Assembly: GCA_963711255.1 (NCBI GenBank)
Contig: CAVQDO010000021.1
Location: 89,729 to 153,728, forward strand
Length of the DNA: 64,000 nt
Direction of reading: 5' to 3'
DNA from: GCA-2746365 sp963711255
GTDB taxonomy: Bacteria; Pseudomonadota; Gammaproteobacteria; SZUA-229
Below, piece after piece: positions 43,252 through 51,947 of the stretch (position 1 is the stretch's first letter; every line of letters starts with the position of its first letter). Under the pieces are notes generated by a model. The model saw only the letters and a list, made by a program, of their open reading frames with translations, made no database searches and was not told the DNA's origin. The position numbers and the translations under genes were made by a program.

Positions 43252-44190
43252 TTATAGATGAGAGTAAAGTTCCTGCATTACCAGCTTTGGCTTACGATCT
43301 ATTGTAAAAACACCCCAGTGTTTTTCCGGCTCAAGCGGATCGGGCGAACCTTTCCAGGGCTCATCAAACGCTTCGAATACAAAAGCCAGGATATTGTCAG
43401 TTTTACACCAGTCCAGTAATTCACAGTAATATTTGGCCTGGAATTCCTGCGAAGCATTCCACGGCTGTATGCCACGACCGTTTGAACAGGTTGTCCAGCC
43501 AGCTTCTGTGATTACTACCGGTTTGTCGGGATAATGATTGGCAACGCTATAATAGTTCTGCTTTGTATAATCGATTGCGCCATCAATCGTCTGGTATTCC
43601 CAGACTGGATAGGTATGCAGCGAAATGAAATCCAGTACAGCAACCAGCGGTTCCAGCTTGTTAGTCCATGGCACGTAGTTTTCACAAAACGTGACCGGTT
43701 GTTTAACAGAGGCTTTTATGCGGCGAACATAGCTGATCAGCTTCTCAACACTTACCATGTGATCACTCCATTCTACTGTCGCTTCATTGCCAACAGATAC
43801 TGAAGAAACAATATCCGGGTAACGATTTGCCAGGTCAATCAACCGGTCTACTTCGTGACTGTTTTCACGCCTGTTAGCTATCAGCGTTTTCTCTTCATAG
43901 TTAGCACCCCAGGGACAGTTATAGTTACTTTCTTCAGCAGCCATATCTGCACCAAGCATAACTTTAATGTCCAGCCCTTCATTGCGAATAACTTCAAGTA
44001 CAAATTCTGCGTGCCAGCTGCAGTCATAAAGCCGGAGTAGTTTCCAGTTATCTTTAAGAATATTCAGATCCTCATGTATTTCCTGGTAAGAAGGAAAGAT
44101 ACCGTCTACTGGAGACTGCCCTTCTCTATAACCGGAATAACAAATTGCATGTTGAAAACCTAAATCCAGTAAGTTTTTTTTATTCATCAT
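43252..44190 (-). CDS. GH17-family beta-1,3-glucanase-like protein (intracellular)
   Basis: A 312-aa TIM-barrel glycosidase of the GH17 type. The acid/base Glu is in SVGNEATVEWS and the nucleophile Glu in VITEAGWTTCSNGRG; the tail has FEAFDEPWKG and WGVFTIDRKPK, both usual for GH17. There is no signal peptide, so it should act in the cytoplasm on imported beta-1,3-gluco-oligosaccharides or as a transglycosidase. I choose ATG 44190, which has GAG 6 bases upstream; an in-frame TTG at 44202 is possible. It lies 14 bases after the paralogous GH17 gene. Confidence 0.87.
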   Translation of the reverse strand: MMNKKNLLDLGFQHAICYSGYREGQSPVDGIFPSYQEIHEDLNILKDNWKLLRLYDCSWHAEFVLEVIRNEGLDIKVMLGADMAAEESNYNCPWGANYEEKTLIANRRENSHEVDRLIDLANRYPDIVSSVSVGNEATVEWSDHMVSVEKLISYVRRIKASVKQPVTFCENYVPWTNKLEPLVAVLDFISLHTYPVWEYQTIDGAIDYTKQNYYSVANHYPDKPVVITEAGWTTCSNGRGIQPWNASQEFQAKYYCELLDWCKTDNILAFVFEAFDEPWKGSPDPLEPEKHWGVFTIDRKPKLVMQELYSHL

Positions 44191-44204
44191 TTTCAATCTC
44201 AAAA

Positions 44205-45092
44205 TTAGTTATATTTAAAAGTGCCATCTTTATCCCACAACCCCCAGTAAGCACCCACATCACCTTCATCTCCGGTTTTCCACGCTTCATCGAAAGATGA
44301 AAAATAAAATATTTCTATATCGTCCTGATCGGCCCATTGATAAGTATTAATAAAATAGCGCATAGCATTATCATATGAGGGTACAGTCGCACCGCTGACA
44401 TCACCGGCACTGGGCCAGCCTGTTTCACTGATAATAACTTTCTTGCCTTTTGCAGCAACAACTGCACGGCGATACATTTCTTTCATATACAGCAATGAGT
44501 ATTCGACAGCACAGTCTTCCCAGAACGGATAGCAGTTAACCAGCAGGACATCACAGGCATCTGCAACTGCCGGGTAATCTTCAAACAGGAAGTAGGCATC
44601 GACATAACTAACGGTCACTTCTGGTACTGCCTGTTTGGCACGAACAATGTAATCAATCAAGTCCTGTTCGCCCAGGTCACCACGAAGCAGCACTTCATTA
44701 CCGACAGCAAGGATATCAACATGCCCCTGCCTGGCTATTTCAATCGCATTATTCATTTCGATTTCATTCTTTTCCCGATCGGAACCCAGGCTGACACCAA
44801 CCATTGTTTTTAAACCCAGTTGTTTTGCGATGCGAGGCGTATGTTCGCTGCCCTCAACACAGGAAAAAGTTCTGATCCACTTTGCATATGGCTGGATTAT
44901 TTTCAGGCGCTGTTCTATCTGGGCTTCACTGATTTCAGTACCAGGCTCCTGGCCATCCAGGTATGGGCTAAACGACATACCGTGTATTTTTCGATCCAGT
45001 ATTTCCCGTATTAATAAAGCCCTTTCGGCATGAGATAGTGATGAAAAATCAATACCCGCCAAATGTTTATTTACGTTGTACTTACCCGACAC
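44205..45092 (-). CDS. GH17-family beta-1,3-glucanase-like protein (intracellular)
   Basis: A 295-aa GH17 paralogue of its downstream neighbour. Motifs are LAVGNEVLLRGD (acid/base Glu), IISETGWPSAGDVSG (nucleophile Glu; the ETGWPS form is canonical GH17), and IFYFSSFDEAWKTGDEG plus YWGLWDKDG near the end. No signal peptide is present. The start is a GTG at 45092 with GGAG 6 bases upstream. The two enzymes differ in barrel loops, so they may handle different chain lengths or act as hydrolase and transglycosidase. Confidence 0.9.
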   Translation of the reverse strand: MSGKYNVNKHLAGIDFSSLSHAERALLIREILDRKIHGMSFSPYLDGQEPGTEISEAQIEQRLKIIQPYAKWIRTFSCVEGSEHTPRIAKQLGLKTMVGVSLGSDREKNEIEMNNAIEIARQGHVDILAVGNEVLLRGDLGEQDLIDYIVRAKQAVPEVTVSYVDAYFLFEDYPAVADACDVLLVNCYPFWEDCAVEYSLLYMKEMYRRAVVAAKGKKVIISETGWPSAGDVSGATVPSYDNAMRYFINTYQWADQDDIEIFYFSSFDEAWKTGDEGDVGAYWGLWDKDGTFKYN

Positions 45093-45147
45093 TTTATTCT
45101 CCGCGGTTATATAACTTAATAACCAGAATTAATTTATTTAAAAGGCA

Positions 45148-46125
45148 TCAATCTGCAATACTGCTGATGCCCAGATGACTGTACTCCGGTCTTACTGCAA
45201 GCGCTGCACCCTTCAGCGCCGGATATTTCGAACTGATAACATAACTGGGTATCTGTGAAAGATAATTTCTAAAACGGGCGTTGTTTTCGAAACTCGCACG
45301 AAAACATGAAGTATCAAAATACTCACCCAGCTTGGGAATAATTCCGCCTCCAATATAGACACCGCCGCGAGCCCCCATGGTTAAAGCCAGGTTGCCGGCA
45401 ATGACACCCAGGATGCCACAGAACATTGACACCGCTTCTTCAGCACAGGGGTTACTGCCATTTAATGCTTCATGGCTGACCTGTTCCGGCAACAGTTGTT
45501 CGCACTTGATGCCATCACATAAAGCGATTGACTCATATAACAAAACCAGGCCAGGGCCAGACACTAGCGTTTCCGCAGAAACGTGCTCATAGCGTTTACG
45601 GATAATCTCAAATACATCAGCTTCGCGATCAGTTAACGGGCCATAGGAAACATGCCCGCCTTCACCCTGCAAAGGCTGCCAGTAGTCACATGCATAAATT
45701 GCAGCTGAAACACCAAGGCCCGTACCGGGTCCGAGTACAGCCATCGGTTGTTTTTCAATGGCACTGCCCCCTCCTACCTGGCGGCGATCATCATCTCCCA
45801 GGCAGGGCAGCGCCAGTGCAAGCGCCGTATAGTCATTGATTACTTTTAGTGACCGGGTACCCAGCACTTTCCGGGTTTCCTCGACTGACAGGTCCCATAC
45901 ATGATTGGTCATTACGATTCGATCATTTAACACCGGAGTTGCAATAGCTAAAGATGCAGATTCCGGGATAGCATGATCGACATCATCAAGGTAAGCGAGC
46001 ACCGCACTGACTAAAGTAGGATGTTCCGCACAGGGCAATGTTCGTTCCAGGGTTGGTGTTATACCGCCCTCATCAATAATCGCAAAGCGGGCATTGGTAC
46101 CACCAATATCGGCGATTAAACACAT
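45148..46125 (-). CDS. glk: Glucokinase (second copy)
   Basis: A Glk-family glucose kinase, about 325 aa. It begins LIADIGGTNARFAIIDEGG, has INDYTALALALPCL with the catalytic Asp, LGPGTGLGVSAAIY, the GEGGHVSYGPLTDRE glucose-binding loop and GGVYIGGGIIPK. The start is chosen at ATG 46125 because Glk proteins begin a few residues before the DIGGT loop; an in-frame ATG at 46188 adds 21 residues and overlaps the GH1 stop by 23 bases. It would phosphorylate glucose freed by GH1 and GH17. Confidence 0.93.
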   Translation of the reverse strand: MCLIADIGGTNARFAIIDEGGITPTLERTLPCAEHPTLVSAVLAYLDDVDHAIPESASLAIATPVLNDRIVMTNHVWDLSVEETRKVLGTRSLKVINDYTALALALPCLGDDDRRQVGGGSAIEKQPMAVLGPGTGLGVSAAIYACDYWQPLQGEGGHVSYGPLTDREADVFEIIRKRYEHVSAETLVSGPGLVLLYESIALCDGIKCEQLLPEQVSHEALNGSNPCAEEAVSMFCGILGVIAGNLALTMGARGGVYIGGGIIPKLGEYFDTSCFRASFENNARFRNYLSQIPSYVISSKYPALKGAALAVRPEYSHLGISSIAD

Positions 46126-46165
46126 GGTATTTTCAAACCGTTCAAAATCAATGTGGAGGTTAATT

Positions 46166-47590
46166 TCATTTTGCAACCTGCCTTTCATTGACTGCCTGTT
46201 TGTTTGCTAATGGTTCATTACCAGCAGCTGATGAAACATGCTTTGAGCAGTCAGCTTTGTGTTCAGCAATAACATTTTTATACCAGTAGGCAGAATCTTT
46301 TAGAATGCGTTTTTGTGTTTCATAATCGACATGAATTATGCCAAAGCGTTTAGCGTAACCCTCTGCCCACTCAAAATTGTCCATTAGCGACCATAGAAAA
46401 TAACCCAGCGCAGGCACACCATCATCGATTGCCCGTTGATATTCGCTCATATAGTTATTCAGAAACTCGATACGGTCATTGTCATGAACTTTGCCGTTGT
46501 GCACAGTATCGTGATTTGCCATGCCACTCTCAGTGATAACCACAGGCAGCTGGTAGCGTTCATGTAAAAATTTTGGCCCCCAGTACAGGGCTTCTGGTGT
46601 TACCGGCCAGCCCATTGCGGTAACTGCAACATCCTCTTTTTGTACGACTTCAATAGCGCCATCTTCAGCCGCTTGAACATATGTTCCCGAATAAATATTT
46701 GCGCCAAAATAATCCAGCGGCTGGTTTATAGTCTCAAGGTCTGAAGCGTATATTTCCGGCATGTCTTCGCCAAACAAGCTGACACCATCTTCCGGATAGT
46801 GCCCGTAAATCATTGCATCTGAAAACCAGGAATTATTAAAGAGACGCTTTTCTCGAACAGAAAACATATGCTGTCGGGCAGCTTCAATATCTTGCGGCTG
46901 GTCTGAAGCAGGTATCGAAACCTTGCATGCCTGTGATGCACTGATGACCGGCCTGGTTTTAGCATTTTCCCGAATAACCTGAACCGATTTACCATGTGCC
47001 CGCAGAGCATTGTGCGCGGTCAGCAGTACATCAGATATTTCCATATTCAAACCGGGCGCATGCGTGCCGTCGAGGTGGCCCAAATCAATAAAGCACTGGG
47101 GCTCATTCAGGGTACTCCAGTGTGAAACCCGGTCTGAAAGTTTGTCCACTATCAGCGCGGTATAATCAGCAAACCAGTCAGCACTGTCGCGGTTGAGCCA
47201 GCCGCCGCGAAAATAAAGTGAATAGGGATAGTCCCAGTGAAATAAAGTAATCCAGGGATCGATGTTCTGTTCGAGCAAAGCATCAACCAGCTGGCTATAA
47301 AAATCCAGCCCCTTTTGATTAACCTTGCCGGTGCCGTCTGGCAACACCCGTGGCCAGCTTACTGAAAAGCGATAGGCCTGCAGCCCGATTTCTGCCATTG
47401 AAGCAACGTCATTTTTGTAACGGTGATAATGCTCACAGGCAAATTCGCCGGTATCACCATTAGCAATTTTCCCATTCTGGCGGCCAAGCATATCCCAGAT
47501 AGAATTGCCGCCGCCGTCATGGTATGCCGCCCCCTCGATCTGATAACTGGATGTGGCTGCCCCCAGGACAAAGTTATCTGGAAATTTCAT
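46166..47590 (-). CDS. bglB: GH1 beta-glucosidase
   Basis: A 474-aa family 1 glycosidase that would release glucose from beta-gluco-oligosaccharides in the cytoplasm. It has the N-terminal signature FVLGAATSSYQIEGAAYHDG, acid/base STLNEPQCFID (Glu near residue 170), nucleophile VVITESGMANHD (Glu near 360) and the aglycone/glycone motif GYFLWSLMDNFEWAEGYAKRFG. The length is typical (about 450) plus a charged C-terminal tail (residues 440-474). No signal peptide. One base separates its stop side from the next gene's upstream region; the phosphorylase gene stops 2 bases before its start. Confidence 0.95.
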   Translation of the reverse strand: MKFPDNFVLGAATSSYQIEGAAYHDGGGNSIWDMLGRQNGKIANGDTGEFACEHYHRYKNDVASMAEIGLQAYRFSVSWPRVLPDGTGKVNQKGLDFYSQLVDALLEQNIDPWITLFHWDYPYSLYFRGGWLNRDSADWFADYTALIVDKLSDRVSHWSTLNEPQCFIDLGHLDGTHAPGLNMEISDVLLTAHNALRAHGKSVQVIRENAKTRPVISASQACKVSIPASDQPQDIEAARQHMFSVREKRLFNNSWFSDAMIYGHYPEDGVSLFGEDMPEIYASDLETINQPLDYFGANIYSGTYVQAAEDGAIEVVQKEDVAVTAMGWPVTPEALYWGPKFLHERYQLPVVITESGMANHDTVHNGKVHDNDRIEFLNNYMSEYQRAIDDGVPALGYFLWSLMDNFEWAEGYAKRFGIIHVDYETQKRILKDSAYWYKNVIAEHKADCSKHVSSAAGNEPLANKQAVNERQVAK

Positions 47591-47591
47591 A

Positions 47592-50500
47592 CTATTCGGA
47601 GAACAGCTGGCTGGTTGACAATACCAGTGTCAGCTGGCGAATACGTCCACTGCGCTTGAACAGCTCTGAGCTGATTTCAGCGGGCAACGCCAGTTCCGTC
47701 ATAGACTGCTGTTTGCCATCATCCCAGCTAATGACCAGGGTCGGCTCGCTTTCGTCTACTTCTGACAGTTGATAAACAATGGGCACCTGGCACCAGGTAA
47801 ACGCCAGTCCGTTTACCGGAACGGTTAGTTCCTGCCAGTAATCATCGACATCCAGGTAATTGAATTGACGTGACTGTGAAAGAAACTCACGGCTACGCAA
47901 CAGCGCCGGTTGAAAGCACACCGCACCGCCACTCACTCTAAGACCCAGTTCACCGAAACGGGATAGTATTTCTTCCTTCACCTGCCCTGTCATACCCGGT
48001 TGCTGAGCACCGGCATGTTTCGGCGTATGCGAGTATGGGTCGGTTGGAAATGCGCCATATTCGACCGGGGTTTTATTAAAGCCGATACCCTTGCGCACAC
48101 GGTAATATAAACTGCCGAGCTGTTCGCAGGTGCTTACATCTGCTCCCTTGTCCAGTGCCGCGAAGAAATTTTCCTGTACCGCTAACAGCAGCTTGGATAC
48201 CATGTGCCAGTAAACACAGCCTAAGCCTTCAAAACCGAACATGCCACCAGAGCGGCCGGTAAATGCCTGGTGGTTGAATACATCTTCATACAGCGCCAGC
48301 AATTGTTCACGCGCTGTTTCAAGTAAATCGCCGTATTCTGCTGCTAGTGAATCAAGCTGGCTATTCAAATCACCTGCATTGCTTAAATCCGCATTAAAAC
48401 GATAACAGCCGTCTACATCGCGCACTACAATACGTTGGTCTTTAACGTTCAGCATTAACTGCAGCAACGGAATTGCATTTACCTGTTCGCCAGGAACCCG
48501 GTTCTTCTCCAGAAACCCGGGCAACGGCCGGTCGGGATAAAGCATAAAACTGAGCTGGTCTGGACGGTACACTTCGCTATCAAATAATGCTTCCAGTACT
48601 GCAACCGCCTGCTTCGGTTCAATAGCACCGGCGCTAAGCACCGCAACCTGTCCTTCCAGCATCGGGTAAAGATTTTCTATCACCACTCTTTCCTGCTTTT
48701 GCCTGAACTCCAGCAGGTTATAGGCGTGGTACAAACCGTCTTTTCTTAAATTGTTAGCGATACTATGATCAATTGCCGCCAGGGCATCGCTGAGCAGCGC
48801 CCTGACCTGCGCTATCGGCACATCGACCTTACCGGTAAATGATTCCTGCTGGTAAACGGACTCGCGATAACGACTTGCTGCCTGACCAAGTACGACCAGC
48901 AACTGGTATCGTAATACCTCGGTTTTTGCACTGTCCTCAAGTAATGAACGTGCATTGCTTAAAGCAGCGGCTGTTTCAGACAGCCAGCGGCTCACTTCAT
49001 TAGATAAATTGACCGGCTTCGATTCTGCTGCCAGTAATTTTTCCAGGAAACTGACGTATCGGCGCAAATAATAAAGCGTGACCATGGATACACCCTGGCC
49101 TACCAGTGCGTTATTCGCATCATTCCATTCCGGGCGCTGGGTGTTAAGCCAGATGCCGCCATCAATCACGAAATTGCCAAGCTTACTCAATAATGGCACC
49201 AGAAGTTTCTCAAGCAGGTTCACCTGGTAAACATCACCATTGAAATCCAGCACCAGTTTGCCATCAGCCCCCATGGCAGCTACCCGCTGTTCGATCTTGT
49301 GGGCCAGATCCTCGTCATATTCAACCGTGCTCTTGGCATCTTCAAGCAAGGCGCCAAAAGGCTTTATCCGGTATGGTACGTTGGCATAACTGTAAACGGA
49401 GTGATGCAACAGGGCACTTAGCCTTGCCGGGTGAAAGTTGTTAGACAGCTCAAGAAATTTAAGCAGGTAGATAATCTGGTGATCGCCCCAGTAGCCGATA
49501 TAACTCCACGGGTCATCCGGTTCTTCCACTTCCCAGTCGATACCCTGCTTGGTGATTCGATAAGGGTTATAGCCGTCCATGGTAGACGCGTTAACAAACT
49601 TGGCTATCACGTTCTCTATAAATTCCGGGTAACTTAATGTTAAGGCTTCCCAGTTCTGAAAAATATCACGCCAGTTACCTTCATAAGAAAGCAGGCGATT
49701 ACCATTTTCATCTTTAAGTTTTATCGCGAACTGGTTCCATGGACGGCTAGGGTCGCCATGACGCCGGCCGAAGGTAATAGGCAGATACTCAAGACAAAGA
49801 CGCTCAAGCTGAAGATCGCCCTGTTGCTTGATGGTCAGCAGCAGCTGCTTGAAATTAAGTTTCTCCGGTAGCCCTTCCAGCATTATCTTGTGTCGTTGAT
49901 ACAGGGCTTTGTTAAAATTTTTGATACTTGCAGAAAAATCACGCGAATAAACCTGGTACTGATCAACGAAAATACCACCACGCAATATATTAAAAAGCAC
50001 ATTGGCATAATGATGTACGGCCACATTTTCTTCAGCCATTAACTGCAGACCATCACCTCGACCGATAATACGTGACAGCTTATCTGAGCCCTCATCAACA
50101 GAGGCAGCAATCGCTTCGGCAACACCATCCGGGTTGCCAAGCTGCCTGCGTAATTCCACTACCTGTCCCTGGCTTTGTTCAATATTCGCAACAAACTGCC
50201 ATTGCCGGGATTCTTGCGGCTTGAGTTTCAGGCTATGGTTTACCAGGTAGGCACCGCGCACACCGCGCTTATGGACTTCCTGTTCTAACGCTATGCCGAG
50301 ACGAAAATGATCGAGCTGTTCAGAGGAAACCAGAACTTTATGGCCTTTAAGACCAAGACAGAAAACGGTGTTAGCCTTTAGTGACTCACAGGGTTCAGCG
50401 CGATCAGTTATGCCGGAATACACGGTAAACATAGCAATTCCGCTTTGCACATCCAGTTCTGTCCATTTATAGGCATCGACCAGGTTACTGGAGTTGGTCT

Positions 50501-51191
50501 GCACAATACGCGGCGTACCTGCCGGCAGGATATTCTGTAAACCATCGACCATGTTTACACTGATGCTGTTCTCACCCAGGTTCTCAAGTTCACATTGCCG
50601 CGTAAAACCATAGCTGTCGCTGGTCATCCAGGTGTAACGAAATACCATCTGCAAATCGTGATTGACCTCTTCAAAACACAATTTATTGCCCAGCACATTT
50701 TTATATACATGGCGGTTAATGACATAGAGGCCATCATGCTCCATATTGAACGGCTCCCACTCATAGTCCCTGCCGTTAGCATTAATCTGCAATATCGTTT
50801 TGCAACCGGTATGCACCGCACTTTCATGAATTTTATCAACGGTTACGTAGGGAAACAGAGCGGTATCAGGTGACACCCGGCCTGCGGTAAGCCCGCCGGT
50901 TGAAGACACGAACAACCAGTGGTCACTATCAGATATAACGCTAATAAAAAATGGCGCCATTTTGTCCGCGTTATGTATTGCGTAAAAACGTTCACCGGCA
51001 AGATCGATAAATTCACCGGAAATAGAATTGTTGTTTCCAGTGTAAATATCCATTGACTGTTTTACCTTATCTAAAAACCGCTCATTATCTGATTTGTTAT
51101 TTTTATTTTTTGCTGCGCCGTCCTGATCAGCCTCTTTATTTCCCTGGCCACTGGATAATGCACCATCGTTAGTAATATCTTTAGGTAACAT
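47592..51191 (-). CDS. Large GH94-clan phosphorylase, probable beta-1,3-glucan phosphorylase (GH149/GH161-like)
   Basis: A 1199-aa cytoplasmic protein. An Asn/Lys/Asp-rich disordered N-terminus (residues 1-40) precedes a beta-sandwich part (about 60-370, with RQCELENLGENS and FVSSTGGLTAG) and an alpha/alpha barrel (about 400-1100). In the barrel, RPEWNDANNALVGQGVSM matches the catalytic Asp region of GH94-type phosphorylases, preceded by IGYWGDHQIIYLLK and WRDIFQNWEA. Classical GH94 enzymes are about 800 aa; the 1100-1200 aa relatives are GH149 and GH161, which phosphorolyse beta-1,3-glucan to glucose-1-phosphate. The choice between them is not possible from sequence alone. AAGGAG lies 8 bases before ATG. 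Placement among GH17, GH1 and glucokinase supports the role. Confidence 0.8.
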   Translation of the reverse strand: MLPKDITNDGALSSGQGNKEADQDGAAKNKNNKSDNERFLDKVKQSMDIYTGNNNSISGEFIDLAGERFYAIHNADKMAPFFISVISDSDHWLFVSSTGGLTAGRVSPDTALFPYVTVDKIHESAVHTGCKTILQINANGRDYEWEPFNMEHDGLYVINRHVYKNVLGNKLCFEEVNHDLQMVFRYTWMTSDSYGFTRQCELENLGENSISVNMVDGLQNILPAGTPRIVQTNSSNLVDAYKWTELDVQSGIAMFTVYSGITDRAEPCESLKANTVFCLGLKGHKVLVSSEQLDHFRLGIALEQEVHKRGVRGAYLVNHSLKLKPQESRQWQFVANIEQSQGQVVELRRQLGNPDGVAEAIAASVDEGSDKLSRIIGRGDGLQLMAEENVAVHHYANVLFNILRGGIFVDQYQVYSRDFSASIKNFNKALYQRHKIMLEGLPEKLNFKQLLLTIKQQGDLQLERLCLEYLPITFGRRHGDPSRPWNQFAIKLKDENGNRLLSYEGNWRDIFQNWEALTLSYPEFIENVIAKFVNASTMDGYNPYRITKQGIDWEVEEPDDPWSYIGYWGDHQIIYLLKFLELSNNFHPARLSALLHHSVYSYANVPYRIKPFGALLEDAKSTVEYDEDLAHKIEQRVAAMGADGKLVLDFNGDVYQVNLLEKLLVPLLSKLGNFVIDGGIWLNTQRPEWNDANNALVGQGVSMVTLYYLRRYVSFLEKLLAAESKPVNLSNEVSRWLSETAAALSNARSLLEDSAKTEVLRYQLLVVLGQAASRYRESVYQQESFTGKVDVPIAQVRALLSDALAAIDHSIANNLRKDGLYHAYNLLEFRQKQERVVIENLYPMLEGQVAVLSAGAIEPKQAVAVLEALFDSEVYRPDQLSFMLYPDRPLPGFLEKNRVPGEQVNAIPLLQLMLNVKDQRIVVRDVDGCYRFNADLSNAGDLNSQLDSLAAEYGDLLETAREQLLALYEDVFNHQAFTGRSGGMFGFEGLGCVYWHMVSKLLLAVQENFFAALDKGADVSTCEQLGSLYYRVRKGIGFNKTPVEYGAFPTDPYSHTPKHAGAQQPGMTGQVKEEILSRFGELGLRVSGGAVCFQPALLRSREFLSQSRQFNYLDVDDYWQELTVPVNGLAFTWCQVPIVYQLSEVDESEPTLVISWDDGKQQSMTELALPAEISSELFKRSGRIRQLTLVLSTSQLFSE

Positions 51192-51229
51192 AAATTACTC
51201 CTTGAAAAACTGGTCTTCAACCTGCTCAA

Positions 51230-51916
51230 CTATTCAAAAACTGAAATAGTTTTGCTCGTGGTATCGTAGACGTATCCCCATTCACTCATTTCCTCTAATG
51301 CGTAAATCGGATCGATATAAAATGAAACGAGATTAGTGGCACTTGGGTCATACAGGTTTTGAGCGACCAGATCTTTTAGAAAAGCCGCAAAAACAATATC
51401 ATCCTCGGTAAACGGCCCGAAAAAAGTTGGCGAAAGAAAATAGTTATCAAGCACCGAGCGGTATGCTTTTTTTGCCTGGTCCCTGGTGGTAGCACTGCTG
51501 CTTTCAGCGTACACCTCGTGCAATGACAGAGCGGTGTAGTACTGGTTTTCACCCGGTATACCGGCACCCTTCGCCAATGCCGTCGCCCACAGGTAATATC
51601 TCGACTTGGCTGATGGCGCAGCATCCTGCAGATCAAACTTATTATCTTCAGTAACGCTGACATTAGCGTATGGATTTTCAGGGTTATCCAGTACGCAATT
51701 CTCCAGGTATACACCTTCGTCCTCACATCGGAAGTTGAGCGTTGAATCTAACGGTAACTCAACTTCATTCTCTACTGTGCCACCTTCAATCTCGCTGCAT
51801 CCCGTAACCGATAAAATCATCACACCGGCAAACGCTAATGCCACAGGCATAATTAGAAGTCGCGCCACTAGAGGCTGATCTGCATACTTTATAAAATTCA
51901 TATTTAGCATTTTCAT
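51230..51916 (-). CDS. Lipoprotein of unknown function
   Basis: A 228-aa protein with a membrane-targeting N-terminus and a lipobox LSVTGC (Cys near residue 40), so it should be anchored in the inner or outer membrane. The mature part starts acidic (EIEGGTVENEVELP), contains a CEDEGVYLENC pair that may be a disulfide, and then a helical repeat-like region (AKSRYYLWATALAKGAG, RDQAKKAYRSVLDNYF) that recalls tetratricopeptide-like packing. No family is recognised. It lies 31 bases downstream of the glycosidase-barrel gene and just before the phosphorylase gene, so it may help bind or pass glucan at the envelope. Confidence 0.75.
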   Translation of the reverse strand: MKMLNMNFIKYADQPLVARLLIMPVALAFAGVMILSVTGCSEIEGGTVENEVELPLDSTLNFRCEDEGVYLENCVLDNPENPYANVSVTEDNKFDLQDAAPSAKSRYYLWATALAKGAGIPGENQYYTALSLHEVYAESSSATTRDQAKKAYRSVLDNYFLSPTFFGPFTEDDIVFAAFLKDLVAQNLYDPSATNLVSFYIDPIYALEEMSEWGYVYDTTSKTISVFE

Positions 51917-51947
51917 AATAGTTATCCTGGCAATAATCGCTTAAACA

